DNA of 64,000 nucleotides from Bacteroidales bacterium (GTDB taxonomy: Bacteria > Bacteroidota > Bacteroidia > Bacteroidales > P3): positions 27,803 through 91,802 of the forward strand of contig JAKSML010000002.1 in assembly GCA_024400665.1 (NCBI GenBank), in the 5' to 3' direction. The translations under genes were made by a program, and so were the position numbers. Positions 43,289 through 53,986 of the stretch are shown here, in pieces. How positions within the stretch are numbered: the stretch's first letter is position 1; every line of letters starts with the position of its first letter. The notes under the pieces are model-generated. The model worked only from the letters and a program-made list of their open reading frames with translations. It was not told the origin of the DNA and did not search any database.

Positions 43289-44881
43289 TCATTCGAGGTC
43301 GGCGACGAGGCGGACGGGGCAGCCGGTGTAGCGGTAGGTATAGCATTGGGCGGCCAGATCGAATCTGGTGCTTATTAGTGCGGCAGATGCTTGGTCTTGA
43401 TTGATGTGTGTGGAGGACCAGTACATGGCTGAGTTGTCGGTGATGGCGGTGGCAGTTCGGAATCCTGTAATGGGAAGGAATACGCAGCCTTTTTGTTGCA
43501 GGGTGTTCCATTGGTCGGCGGTGTAGCTGTTCGCGGGAACAGTACGAGAAGAACTGTTTATATTGCTGGGTAGGGTTATGCCGCTGGGCCATTCGAGTAT
43601 GTCAGGGAAGATGATGTATCCTTGGATTCCATTGATGGATGCTTTGCAGTATCGAGCGTTGGCTACGTTGTTAATGGTGGAGGCTGCACGCTGGTTGAGG
43701 AGGTAGTCCCATTGTGCGCTTGTGAGTGTCCGCCAATGGCTTGTGCCGCCGTTGCTGATGGGGTTATAGCCCCAGTCGGAGTTGCCTGAGAGGTCGTTTT
43801 GATAGTTTCCTCCGATGTTGTAGTAGGCATTGTTTTGGGTTGTTGCCCAGGGTTGGTTGCAGGTGGCACCGGTGTTCTGCCCGGTGCAGCCCCAGCCGAA
43901 GAGGTCGCGATCGACGTTTGGGGCAGCGCTGTTTTGACCGGTTGTAGTGCCGAGGTAGTCGTATTGGTTGTCGGCGAATTTCCAGTAGGGGGTTGCTGCA
44001 CTGCCGATGTATTGCAGGTTGCCTTTTGAGAAGTAGATTTGATGGTGGTCGGCATCGATGGTGAAGTATCCCGGGATGGCGCCTTCTGGGGCGTTGGGTG
44101 AGAAGTTAAGGGTGCTGGAGGAGAGGTTGATGGTGGTGATTCCGTTGCGTTGGATGGAGATGGCTTGGTTGGCTCGTTTGGTGGCGCAGAGGAAGTTGGA
44201 GGCGGTGAGGGTGATGTTGAAGGAGGAGTAGTCGCCTTCGGGGAGGTAGATGTAGATTGGTGTGGAGGCTGTGAGCGTCTGCGGGGTGTCGAAGAGGAGT
44301 GTGACGGTGTTGCTGCCTTGGGTTGTGGGGGTGAGCTGCGGCACATTGTTGTTCATTGCGACGGAGAATTGGCCGGAAATGTTTTGGTTGGCTTGGATGT
44401 CGATGCGGTAGATGATGGCGTTGGCGGGGTTGACGAGGAGTTTGACGACGCCGCAGAGGTTTTTGAATGGGAGGGCATCGGTGTTGGAGGTGGCGTACAT
44501 GGGGAATTGGTCGAGGCTGCCAGGCTTGTAGTGCTGGATTTGGGGTAGGGTGACTGTGGTGCAGGTTTCGTCCCAGATGGCGGGAGGGTAGCCGGCTTTG
44601 TAGGGGGGTGTAAGGAGGGGGTCGGCGCCTACGCCGAGGTATTCAAAGCCGGCGCGGGAGCCTTGGTTGTCGGTCAGGTCGTAGAGGTAGCTCTGCCCGT
44701 CGGATGAGGCTACTTTGATTTGGTCGCCGTCTTGCCATACGAGGCTGTGGCCGTCGCTGTTGAGGGCTGTCTTGATGGCGCAGCCTTCTGTCGTGGCTGT
44801 GAATCTGCCTTGCGGCAGCGATTCTTTTTTGCAGGAGACCAGTGTTAGGAGGATAAGGATGATAAGAGCTAATTGTTTCAT
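43289..44881 (-). CDS. Fimbrillin-like surface lipoprotein with C-terminal paralogous domain, copy 3
   Basis: A 530-residue lipoprotein (lipobox LTLVSC, Cys17). It is shorter than copies 1 and 2 but has the same blocks: KTALNSDGHSLVWQDGDQI in the N-terminal half, then GYFTIDADHHQIYFSKGNLQY, DLFGWGC, SHWRTLTSAQWDYLL, GCVFLPITGFRTA, YWSSTHINQ and CPVRLVADLE. It follows a small gene (45085-45306) with a 203-bp gap that contains repeat DNA. The reading direction relative to the small gene is the same as in the other two cassettes. Function not known. Confidence 0.84.
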   Translation of the reverse strand: MKQLALIILILLTLVSCKKESLPQGRFTATTEGCAIKTALNSDGHSLVWQDGDQIKVASSDGQSYLYDLTDNQGSRAGFEYLGVGADPLLTPPYKAGYPPAIWDETCTTVTLPQIQHYKPGSLDQFPMYATSNTDALPFKNLCGVVKLLVNPANAIIYRIDIQANQNISGQFSVAMNNNVPQLTPTTQGSNTVTLLFDTPQTLTASTPIYIYLPEGDYSSFNITLTASNFLCATKRANQAISIQRNGITTINLSSSTLNFSPNAPEGAIPGYFTIDADHHQIYFSKGNLQYIGSAATPYWKFADNQYDYLGTTTGQNSAAPNVDRDLFGWGCTGQNTGATCNQPWATTQNNAYYNIGGNYQNDLSGNSDWGYNPISNGGTSHWRTLTSAQWDYLLNQRAASTINNVANARYCKASINGIQGYIIFPDILEWPSGITLPSNINSSSRTVPANSYTADQWNTLQQKGCVFLPITGFRTATAITDNSAMYWSSTHINQDQASAALISTRFDLAAQCYTYRYTGCPVRLVADLE

Positions 44882-44929
44882 TGTTTGGATGTTTAAAGGG
44901 TTGATGTGGGGATTAATTGGGTTAATTGG

Positions 44930-45058
44930 ACGGATTGGGTTGATTGGGAGGTTGGCGCCAGCTTGTATTGGAGTTTCGGAGTTTTGAAGTTTCGGAGTTT
45001 TGAAGGGTTGGAGATTGCAGGCTACCTGCTAATCTTCAAATCTTCCCATCTATAGGTC
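44930..45058. repeat. Family B repeat in the third cassette
   Basis: Units GTTTCGGAGTTTTGAA, then GGGTTGGAGATTGCAGGCTACC and GCTAATCTTCAAATCTTCCC. It separates the small gene from the lipoprotein gene. A preceding ATTGGGTTAATTGG array is at about 44905-44955. Confidence 0.7.
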
Positions 45059-45084
45059 TATATTCCTGTTTGTCTGACTAATGG

Positions 45085-45306
45085 TTATTCTGTGAAATGA
45101 TTGTCGCCGTAGGTTGCTGCATCTCCGAGTGTTTCAAAGTCGCCGTAGCGTGTTGGCGCGAAGGCATCTTGGTCGTAGGTGCGGTGGTCGAAGAGGGTTT
45201 CTGACACAACGACGCTGTCTATGTATCCGTCTTCGACACGGAATTGGACGGCTTTGACGTTGGGCGGCGCGTAGGCTGTGCGTCGCGAGGGTGTGTGTTT
45301 GTGCAT
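45085..45306 (-). CDS. Small cassette protein, copy 3
   Basis: A 73-residue protein, MHKHTPSRRTAYAPPNVKAVQF at its start. The block PPNVKAVQFRVEDGY aligns with EPRVKSVKFQVEQGF and EPRVKSVKFQVESGF of copies 1 and 2. The rest is acidic and aromatic and unlike the others. It is the first gene before lipoprotein copy 3. The start at 45306 is used because upstream codons on this strand lie in repeat DNA. Its nucleotide sequence is not close to copies 1 and 2, so the shared block reflects protein-level constraint. Confidence 0.68.
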   Translation of the reverse strand: MHKHTPSRRTAYAPPNVKAVQFRVEDGYIDSVVVSETLFDHRTYDQDAFAPTRYGDFETLGDAATYGDNHFTE

Positions 45307-45307
45307 G

Positions 45308-45395
45308 GTGCTTTTTAATTGATAATTGAAAATTGATAATTGATAATTGGGGCGGATTGGGCTAATTGGTCTGATTGGGCTAATTGGGCGGGGGT
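45308..45395. repeat. Family A repeat
   Basis: TTTTTAATTGATAATTGAAA, TTGATAATTGATAATTGGGG and CGGATTGGGCTAATTGG units, between the small gene and the barrel gene. Confidence 0.7.
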
Positions 45396-46330
45396 TACCA
45401 GTCTTGGATGTGTCGGGAGGAGGTGAGGGGGAGGCGGTAGGAAAGGTTGACGGCGAGGATGAGGGTTTTGAGGGGGGTGTAGGCGACGTGCTGGGTGGTG
45501 GTGTTCTGGATGGGCTGGCCGTAGATGCTGTAGGCGGTGGTGGTGGTGCGGTCCCAGATGAGGGGTGCGTTGCCGAGGTGGTTGAGGGTGGCGCCGAGGG
45601 TGAGGCGCTCTTTGGCGATGATGCCGACGCCGAAGCGGAGGCCGAGGGTGTTGGCGGGGGCGTAGCGGCGGATATCGGTGTTGGCGTATTGGGCAAAGGT
45701 CTGGCCGTCGGACTGGGTGTAGCTGTTGTCGGCAAAGGTGAGGGACCAGTCGGTGATGCGGCGGAGGTTGATGCCGGCGAGGGCTTCGGCGTAGAGCTTG
45801 ATGCCGGAGGTGAGGGGATAGTCGAAACGGATGCCGGCGAGGATGGGGATGTGGCGTATGCGGGGGAGCTGCATCTCGTAGAGGGAGCAGCGGTCGTAGC
45901 GGTGGGGGTAGGAGAACTCATAGTAGTCGCTGATGTCGCGGCTGAGGCCGCTCTGCATGAAGTCGGCGGAGAGGAGGAGCTCGATGGCAGAGGAGGAGCC
46001 TGCGTTGGAGATGGGGAGGGGTATGGCGTAGGCTATGTCGAGGCCTGCGTTCCAGCCGCGTCCCGCACCGCCTTTGTGCTGATGGCCTTCGGTGAACATC
46101 CATTCGTTGTCGCTCATGCGGGATTCGGCGTAGGTGCCTTTGGGGAGGGTGACGCCGCCACGGAGGCCGAGGTAGAGTTGTGCGGAGGCTGTTTGTGACA
46201 GGATGAGGAGCAGCAGCAGCAGAGAGGCACGAAGAGGGGCACGAGGGTTAAGGCGCACGGATGTTGCGGGATGCGTGTCAGTGCTGTGCTGCACTATGGA
46301 GAGCGTCTTTCTATATGAATATCTGAACAT
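45395..46330 (-). CDS. Outer-membrane beta-barrel protein (PorT-like fold)
   Basis: A 311-residue protein. The signal peptide is preceded by about 30 polar residues; LRASLLLLLLILSQTASAQ is the hydrophobic core, so the start may lie inside the first 35 residues, though no better ATG is seen. The mature part begins LYLGLRGGVTLPKG and has the alternating strands and final aromatic residue of outer-membrane barrels (LILAVNLSYRLPL). It is typical of the OmpA-like/PorT barrel superfamily in Bacteroidetes. Close to the third lipoprotein cassette, so a role in surface assembly is possible but not shown. Confidence 0.75.
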   Translation of the reverse strand: MFRYSYRKTLSIVQHSTDTHPATSVRLNPRAPLRASLLLLLLILSQTASAQLYLGLRGGVTLPKGTYAESRMSDNEWMFTEGHQHKGGAGRGWNAGLDIAYAIPLPISNAGSSSAIELLLSADFMQSGLSRDISDYYEFSYPHRYDRCSLYEMQLPRIRHIPILAGIRFDYPLTSGIKLYAEALAGINLRRITDWSLTFADNSYTQSDGQTFAQYANTDIRRYAPANTLGLRFGVGIIAKERLTLGATLNHLGNAPLIWDRTTTTAYSIYGQPIQNTTTQHVAYTPLKTLILAVNLSYRLPLTSSRHIQDW

Positions 46331-46465
46331 TGGGAGATTTGAAGATTCGGTGATTCGGTGATTTGAAGATTCGGAGGATTGGAGATTTGGAGATTTGGAG
46401 ATTTGAAGGGTTGGAGATTGCAGGCTACCTGCTAATCTTCAAATCTTCCCATCTACAAATCTATA
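46330..46465. repeat. Family B repeat array
   Basis: Many units of GATTTGAAGATTCGGTGATTC and GGAGATTTGGAGATTTG, then GGAGATTGCAGGCTACCTGC and TAATCTTCAAATCTTCCCATC. The palindromic core GCAGGCTACCTGC is clear here. Confidence 0.8.
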
Positions 46466-46466
46466 T

Positions 46467-47384
46467 TCATTTTTTCTGCATGACAGATATGAGGCGGGCA
46501 GCATCGTCCGTGGCCATATACCTCACACCAAAGCTCATCAGCTTGGCCCAATCGCCTTCGTTTCTCACAGGCTGCACGGCTGTGAGGAAGTTCTTGTCGC
46601 CCTCCACTACGGCCCAGTCCGGATGCTGGTAGTAGGCCTTCATGTCGCAATACAGACCGCTCATCCCTGCCTGCAGCAGCTTGTCCGGCTCCATGTCCGA
46701 CCCCTGATAGAGGATGCGGACATGGGACAGACGCTTGCGCAGCAGTTCGCACTGCGTGAAATCGGGACTGGCGATGATGACATGTTTCTGAGCGTCCATA
46801 TCACCCAAACTCAGCAGCAGGTCGGCAAGCTGGTCGGCGAGGCGGATGCCGTATTCGCCATTGCCCCCTGGATGAATCTCAAGAAGGATGCTCGTGCTCG
46901 AATATTCCTGACGCGAAAGGCGCTGAAGGCCCTTGATGAGATACTCCTTCAAGAGCGGCACTGCCGCCTCGCGGAATGCAGGATGATCGGCAAGCAGCTG
47001 ATAAGGGCTGTCGGGGATATAGAGCCCTTCCATCACGTCCGAAGCGTATAGGATGAGCTTGTCGTCCGAAGTGAGACGGACGTCGGCATGAACGGCGAAG
47101 GGATGGCGTTCCAAAGCCCGAAACATGGTGCGGATGGCGTTAGGCTGCGTATCGGTGGCAGAGAGGCGTCCCTGATAGGCTATGATGCGCTGGAGGCAGG
47201 CGCTGTCTCCAGCTTGGAGCTGGAGCCCATTAAGGGCGGCAGCCGCAGTCTTAGGCGTTGCCTTGGGAGTGCTTCGGTGCTTGGCATTGGTCTGAGCCGA
47301 GGCCGTATTAGCGAATAGGAGGAGAAGGACAGTCATCAAGCTGACAACTGAGCATTTGATGGTTGTGAATGTTCTATTTTTCAT
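46467..47384 (-). CDS. Degenerate GDPD-like secreted protein
   Basis: A 305-residue exported protein (signal peptide up to TASAQ). The fold pattern is that of glycerophosphodiester phosphodiesterases, a TIM barrel: IIAYQGRLSATDTQPNAI takes the place of HRG..PENT, VHADVRLTSDDKLILYASDVMEGLY takes the place of E-x-DV-x-T-x-DG-x-x-V-x-HD, and ILLEIHPGG that of the EIK strand. The His of HRG, the first Glu and the His of HD are all changed, so the usual active site is missing. I read it as a pseudoenzyme or an enzyme with another activity. Residues about 47-60 are encoded by a repeat-core fragment. Confidence 0.6.
   Translation of the reverse strand: MKNRTFTTIKCSVVSLMTVLLLLFANTASAQTNAKHRSTPKATPKTAAAALNGLQLQAGDSACLQRIIAYQGRLSATDTQPNAIRTMFRALERHPFAVHADVRLTSDDKLILYASDVMEGLYIPDSPYQLLADHPAFREAAVPLLKEYLIKGLQRLSRQEYSSTSILLEIHPGGNGEYGIRLADQLADLLLSLGDMDAQKHVIIASPDFTQCELLRKRLSHVRILYQGSDMEPDKLLQAGMSGLYCDMKAYYQHPDWAVVEGDKNFLTAVQPVRNEGDWAKLMSFGVRYMATDDAARLISVMQKK
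47208..47252. repeat. Repeat-core fragment inside the GDPD-like gene
   Basis: CAGCTTGGAGCTGGAGCCCA and ATTAAGGGCGGCAGCCG, in frame, related to 41165-41205. Confidence 0.6.
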
Positions 47385-47392
47385 GGTTAAGA

Positions 47393-47512
47393 GGATTCAA
47401 AGAGTTGAAGATTTGAAGATTCGGAGATTGGGAGATTTGAAGGGTTGGAGATTGCGGGCTACCTGCTAATCTTCAAAGTCTTCCTGTCTGTAGGTTTGTA
47501 TTCGTTGTTGGT
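47393..47512. repeat. Family B repeat
   Basis: GAAGATTTGAAGATTCGGAGA, GGGTTGGAGATTGCGGGCTACC, GCTAATCTTCAAAGTCTTCC. Lies between recQ and the GDPD-like gene. Confidence 0.75.
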
Positions 47513-47521
47513 TTCGTTAGG

Positions 47522-49876
<2,355 letters not shown>

Positions 49877-49893
49877 AATTCAAAAAAAATATG

Positions 49894-49901
49894 TAATTTT
49901 G
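49894..49901 (+). promoter_or_regulatory. Likely minus-7 box upstream of kdsD
   Basis: TAATTTTG, 150 nt before the kdsD start, in the divergent gap with recQ. A family A repeat lies between it and the gene. Confidence 0.4.
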
Positions 49902-49916
49902 CACTCGAAAAATAGT

Positions 49917-50005
49917 AATAAATTGAGAATTGAGAATGAGAATTGGAAATTGGCTGACACGGTTTTTGTATTGTCAGTTCGCAATTCATAGTTCTCAGTT
50001 CGCAA
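49917..50005. repeat. Family A repeat in the kdsD leader
   Basis: AAATTGAGAATTGAGAATGAG, GAAATTGGCTGACACGG, TTGTATTGTCAGTTCGCAA, with arm-like ends. Confidence 0.7.
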
Positions 50006-50051
50006 AGACAAAGTTAGCAATAATTCTTTAAATAACAAAAAAAAAGTTACT

Positions 50052-51035
50052 TTGAAGACAGACATAGACATCCAAAAGATTGCAATACAAGTTATTGCAG
50101 ATGAAAAAAAAGCTGTTGAAGGCTTGGAAAAACGAGTAAATTCGGCGTTTTCTGAGGCTGTAAAAACCATTTTTGGCACCTCTGGACGCGTAGTTGTTAC
50201 CGGTATTGGCAAGAGTGCGAACATTGCCTCCAAAATCGTCTCCACCCTCAACAGCACGGGCACTCCTGCCCTCTTCATGCACGCCGCCGACGCCATCCAC
50301 GGCGACCTCGGCATGATACGCCCCGACGACGTTGTTATCTGCATCTCAAAAAGCGGAAACACGCCGGAGATCAAAGTGCTCATTCCGCTGGTGAAGAACT
50401 TCGGCAACAAGCTCATCGCCATCGTGGGCAACACCGACTCCTTCCTTGCCCACGAAGCCGACATCGTGCTCGACACCACCGTTGACCATGAGGCATGCCC
50501 CAACAACCTCGCCCCTACCAGCAGCACCACAGCGCAGCTCGTCATGGGCGACGCCCTCGCCGTGGCCCTCATCGAATGCCGCAACTTCACCGCGCGCGAC
50601 TTTGCCCGCTTCCACCCCGGCGGCGCCCTCGGCAAACAGCTCTACATGCGCGTGAGCGACCTCTACAAGCAGAACGAACGCCCCGCCGTGGTTCCCAGCA
50701 CCCCCATCCGCGACACCATCCTTGAGATGACGACCAAACGTCTCGGCTGCGCCGTGGTGGTGCCCGACACTGCGGCTCCTGACGCACCCGTCCTCGGCAT
50801 CATCACCGATGGCGACCTCCGCCGCATGATCAAGACCAACCTCTCGTTCGACGGACTCACGGCTGCCGACATCATGACCCATAGCCCCAAGAGCATCCTT
50901 GAGAGCGAATATGCCGTGAACGCGCTGCACATCATGCGCACCCACAGCATCACGCAGCTCATCGTCGTCGATCAACAGGGAGCCTACCTCGGCGTGCTCC
51001 ACCTCCACGACATCCTGCGCGAAGGAATAATATAG
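50052..51035 (+). CDS. kdsD: Arabinose-5-phosphate isomerase (KdsD/KpsF/GutQ)
   Basis: Converts D-ribulose 5-phosphate to D-arabinose 5-phosphate for Kdo, needed for LPS. A 327-residue protein with a SIS domain (about residues 42-175: VTGIGKSANIASKIVSTLNSTG, CISKSGNTPEIKVLIP) and two CBS domains (about 205-325), the full KpsF layout. The start is TTG 50052, the first possible initiator that keeps the N-terminal helix; there is no ATG near it. lptB follows at 51175, so Kdo synthesis and LPS export are neighbours. Assignment to KdsD rather than another sugar isomerase rests on the domain layout and neighbours. Confidence 0.9.
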   Translation: MKTDIDIQKIAIQVIADEKKAVEGLEKRVNSAFSEAVKTIFGTSGRVVVTGIGKSANIASKIVSTLNSTGTPALFMHAADAIHGDLGMIRPDDVVICISKSGNTPEIKVLIPLVKNFGNKLIAIVGNTDSFLAHEADIVLDTTVDHEACPNNLAPTSSTTAQLVMGDALAVALIECRNFTARDFARFHPGGALGKQLYMRVSDLYKQNERPAVVPSTPIRDTILEMTTKRLGCAVVVPDTAAPDAPVLGIITDGDLRRMIKTNLSFDGLTAADIMTHSPKSILESEYAVNALHIMRTHSITQLIVVDQQGAYLGVLHLHDILREGII

Positions 51036-51036
51036 T

Positions 51037-51170
51037 TTAAAACTGAATGAATAAATTATTCATTATCAATAATGGAATGAAGAATAAAGGAATAAAGAGT
51101 GAGGGCGGGGGTCGTCGTGCGGCAGCCCACTTTTTATTTTTTATTCATTAATTCTTAATTAAAAAACAAG
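51037..51170. repeat. Family A repeat between kdsD and lptB
   Basis: AATGAATAAATTATTCATTATC, GGGCGGGGGTCGTCGTGCGG, GCAGCCCACTTTTTATTTT and a closing TTAATTCTTAATTAAAAAA before the lptB leader. Confidence 0.65.
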
Positions 51171-51174
51171 AATC

Positions 51175-51936
51175 ATGCAACTAAGAACAGAAAACGTAGT
51201 AAAGATATACCGCAGCCGCACGGTCGTCAACGAAGTCAGCGTTGATGTGAAGCAGGGCGAAATCGTCGGACTCCTCGGCCCTAACGGTGCCGGAAAGACC
51301 ACCACATTCTACATGATTGTGGGCATCATCAAGCCCTACTCCGGCCGCGTCTTCCTCGACGACACCGAGATCACCAAGCTCCCCATGTACCGCCGCGCAC
51401 AGCTCGGCGTCGGCTACCTCGCCCAAGAAGCCTCCGTCTTCCGCCAGATGACGGTGGAGGACAACATCCTCTCCATTCTCCAATTCCGCAAAGACCTCGA
51501 TGCCGCACAGCGCAAAGAGAAGCTGGAGTCGCTCATCCGCGAGTTCGGTCTCCAAAAGATACGCACCAGCAAAGGCATACAGCTCTCCGGCGGCGAACGT
51601 CGTCGCACCGAGATTGCCCGAGCCCTCGCCAACGACCCCAAATTCCTCCTCCTCGACGAGCCTTTCGCCGGCGTTGACCCCATCGCCGTGCAAGACATCC
51701 AGGACATCGTGGCGCACCTCAAAGACCGCAACATCGGCATTCTCATCACCGACCACAACGTCCACGAAACCCTCAGCATCACCGACCGCGCCTACCTCCT
51801 CTACGAAGGCCGCGTCCTCCACCACGGCACCCCCGAAGAAATGGCCGCAGACCCCGACGTGCGTGAGAAATACCTCGGCCGCGACTTCGTCCTCCGCCGC
51901 GCCACAACCAAGAAACTGAATAATAGTGAACTGTGA
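51175..51936 (+). CDS. lptB: LPS export ABC transporter ATP-binding protein LptB
   Basis: The cytoplasmic ATPase of the Lpt machine that extracts LPS from the inner membrane. A 253-residue ABC protein: Walker [11 protein letters not shown] (Gly35 to Thr44, Lys41), Q-loop [17 protein letters not shown] (typical of LptB), signature [15 protein letters not shown] and Walker [14 protein letters not shown]-loop ITDHNVHE. The partners LptF/LptG are not in the window. The C-terminal tail KKLNNSEL runs directly into a family A repeat, so the last residues may derive from it. Confidence 0.95.
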   Translation: MQLRTENVVKIYRSRTVVNEVSVDVKQGEIVGLLGPNGAGKTTTFYMIVGIIKPYSGRVFLDDTEITKLPMYRRAQLGVGYLAQEASVFRQMTVEDNILSILQFRKDLDAAQRKEKLESLIREFGLQKIRTSKGIQLSGGERRRTEIARALANDPKFLLLDEPFAGVDPIAVQDIQDIVAHLKDRNIGILITDHNVHETLSITDRAYLLYEGRVLHHGTPEEMAADPDVREKYLGRDFVLRRATTKKLNNSEL

Positions 51937-52083
51937 ATTGTGAATTGTGAACTGACAATACAAAGACCGCGCCAGCCTAATTCTCAATTATCAATTCTCA
52001 ATTAAAAAGATGTGAACTGTGAACTGACAACACAAACGCCGGCAACCGCCCTAATTCTCAATTTTCAATTCTCAATTAAAAAA
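51923..52083. repeat. Two tandem family A repeats
   Basis: The order units (GTGAATTGTGAATT), GACAATACAAAGACC, CGCCAGCCTAATTCTCAATT, TATCAATTCTCAATTAAAAA is followed by a second full copy with GACAACACAAACGCCGG and CAACCGCCCTAATTCTC. It ends 2 bp before the rsmE ATG. Confidence 0.8.
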
Positions 52084-52085
52084 AC

Positions 52086-52805
52086 ATGCACCTTTTTCTA
52101 ACTGACGATACCACTGGCGAATATGCCACCCTCCCCGCCGAAGAGTCGAAGCACTGCACCCGCGTGCTACGCATGGGCATAGGCGACGAGATGCTGCTCA
52201 CCTCGGGTGACGGCGTGATGTGCCGCGCACGCGTCTGCACCCCCGACGACAAAGCCTGCCAAGTCGAAATCATCAAAAGGATAGAGGACTACTGCCGCCG
52301 ACCCTTCCACCTGCACCTCGCCGTGGCCCCCACCAAGAACACCGCACGACTCGAGTGGTTCGTCGAGAAAGCGGTAGAAATCGGCATAGACCGCATCACC
52401 CCCGTCATCTGCGACCACAGCGAACGCTCCATCCAAAAGACCGAACGTCTCGAAAAAATAGCCCTCAGCGCCATGAAGCAGTCGCTCAAAGCCTCAAAGC
52501 CCCTCATCGACGACCCCGTGAAACTCATCGACTTCCTCAACGAGCCCTTCAACGGCCAGCGCTTTGTCTGCTACTGCTCGGGCAATGAGCGCCACACCCT
52601 CCACCAGCTCTACACCCCTGGCAGCGACGCCCTCGTGCTCATCGGCCCCGAAGGCGACTTCAGCAACCGCGAGATCTCCGCCGCCCTCGCAGGCGGCTTC
52701 CTCCCCGTCACCCTCGGCAGCTGCCGCCTCCGCACCGAGACCGCAGCTCTCTACGCAACCACAGCCCTCAACTTTATGAACGAAGAATGTAGATTTGAAG
52801 ATTAG
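52086..52805 (+). CDS. rsmE: 16S rRNA (uracil-1498-N3)-methyltransferase
   Basis: RsmE methylates N3 of U1498 in 16S rRNA with SAM. A 239-residue SPOUT/trefoil-knot enzyme with the N-terminal PUA-like domain (HLFLTDDTTGEYATLPAEESKHCTRVLRM) and the knot motifs IGPEGDFSNREI and LGSCRLRTETAAL. The first Met starts the HLFL block at a typical position. The last residues (NEECRFED) are encoded at the edge of a family B repeat, so the C-terminus may have been altered by it. Confidence 0.95.
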   Translation: MHLFLTDDTTGEYATLPAEESKHCTRVLRMGIGDEMLLTSGDGVMCRARVCTPDDKACQVEIIKRIEDYCRRPFHLHLAVAPTKNTARLEWFVEKAVEIGIDRITPVICDHSERSIQKTERLEKIALSAMKQSLKASKPLIDDPVKLIDFLNEPFNGQRFVCYCSGNERHTLHQLYTPGSDALVLIGPEGDFSNREISAALAGGFLPVTLGSCRLRTETAALYATTALNFMNEECRFED

Positions 52806-52862
52806 CAGGTGACCTGCAATCTCCAAATCTCCGAATCTTCAAATCTTCTAATCTTCCAATCC
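52796..52862. repeat. Family B repeat between rsmE and DUF4159
   Basis: GATTTGAAGATTAGCAGGTG, ACCTGCAATCTCCAAATC, then ATCTTCAAATCTTCTAATC. The palindrome centre GCAGGTGACCTGC is intact. Confidence 0.8.
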
Positions 52863-53516
52863 ATGAAATACAAAGCATCAATACTTATACTCCTGTTACT
52901 TGTCACAGTCATGGGACATGCCCAGACCCCAATAGCCCTCCTCAAATACAGCGGCGGCGGCGACTGGTATGCCAACCCCACCTCCCTCACCAACCTCATA
53001 GCCTTCTGCAACGCCGATGCCAGAATGAACCTCGCTGCCGACTACGCCGTCGTCGATGTGGGCAGCAGCGAAATATTCAGCTACCCCTTCATCCACATGA
53101 CCGGCCACGGCAACGTCGTCTTCTCCTCACAAGAAGCACAAAACCTGCGCAACTACCTCATCGCCGGCGGCTTCCTCCACATCGACGACAACTACGGCAT
53201 CAAAGAGTTCGTCATCCCAGCCATGAAAAAGGTCTTCCCCGAATTGGACTTCGTCGAACTACCCTTCTCCCACCCCATCTACCACCAACGCTACGCCTTC
53301 CCCAACGGCCTGCCCAAAATCCACGAGCACGACAACCTCCCGCCCCGTGGCTACGGCCTCATCTACGAAGGACGCCTCGTCTGCTTCTTCTCATGGGAGT
53401 GCGACCTCGGTGACGGTTGGGAAGACCCCGACGTCCACAACGACAGCCAAGCCACTCGCACCAAAGCCTTCCAGATGGGCGAAAACATACTCCAATACGT
53501 CTTCACCACCAACTGA
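52863..53516 (+). CDS. DUF4159 secreted protein
   Basis: A 217-residue exported protein (signal peptide SILILLLLVTVMGHAQ). It has the DUF4159 patterns YSGGGDWYANPTSLTNLI, FSYPFIHMTGHGNVVFS and LIAGGFLHIDDNYGIKEF. The fold is predicted to resemble the glutamine amidotransferase-like/ThuA-type barrels, and its role is unknown; in Bacteroidetes it commonly stands near cell-envelope genes. ATG 52863 is used; upstream frame is repeat DNA. Confidence 0.86.
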   Translation: MKYKASILILLLLVTVMGHAQTPIALLKYSGGGDWYANPTSLTNLIAFCNADARMNLAADYAVVDVGSSEIFSYPFIHMTGHGNVVFSSQEAQNLRNYLIAGGFLHIDDNYGIKEFVIPAMKKVFPELDFVELPFSHPIYHQRYAFPNGLPKIHEHDNLPPRGYGLIYEGRLVCFFSWECDLGDGWEDPDVHNDSQATRTKAFQMGENILQYVFTTN

Positions 53517-53986
53517 CCAGAAGAAGAACCGCCCATCCACCCGCCAATTCCCGCCCCTAATCGGTCATCGCCGTTCAGCACAGCGCACAAAGTGTAATGC
53601 CGCTTCGCCACCCCTAAAACGGCGTAAAAACGGCAGCACACAAACGGTCGATTTTAACATTTCAAAGAGCGGTTCCTGGTCCCTCAAATCGGCCCTCATC
53701 AAACCCCATTTTCACCCTCAGAGAAGCTCCGCCATAGCTCCGCCTTAACTCCGCCTTAGCTCCGCTCGCAGGAGCGAAGAGAAGGGGACACTAAAAAGGG
53801 TATGAAGAAGGCTCTCGGCGAAGCCTAAAAAGAGGAAAATCGCAGCATCCGCACGATGCCTTTTTTAACATTTCCAAAACTCGTTCTCATCGGCTGAATT
53901 TGTCACTCGATTTTTCACGAGTGGCAGCCTTAGCTCTTGACTGAAACGGATGCTTTTCTGTCATTAGTCTGTCCGCTGCTCACCTT
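53517..53986. other. Gap between convergent genes with repeats
   Basis: No gene seen. Holds a GATTTTAACATTTC motif, family C units AGCTCCGCCAT and CTCCGCCTT (53722-53772), and a second TTTTTTAACATTTCC near 53862. Similar TTAACATTT motifs occur at 43079 and 33001. Confidence 0.5.
53722..53772. repeat. Family C tandem repeat
   Basis: AAGCTCCGCCATAGCTCCGC, CTTAACTCCGCCTTAGCTCC, then GCTCGCAGGAGCG. Confidence 0.75.
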
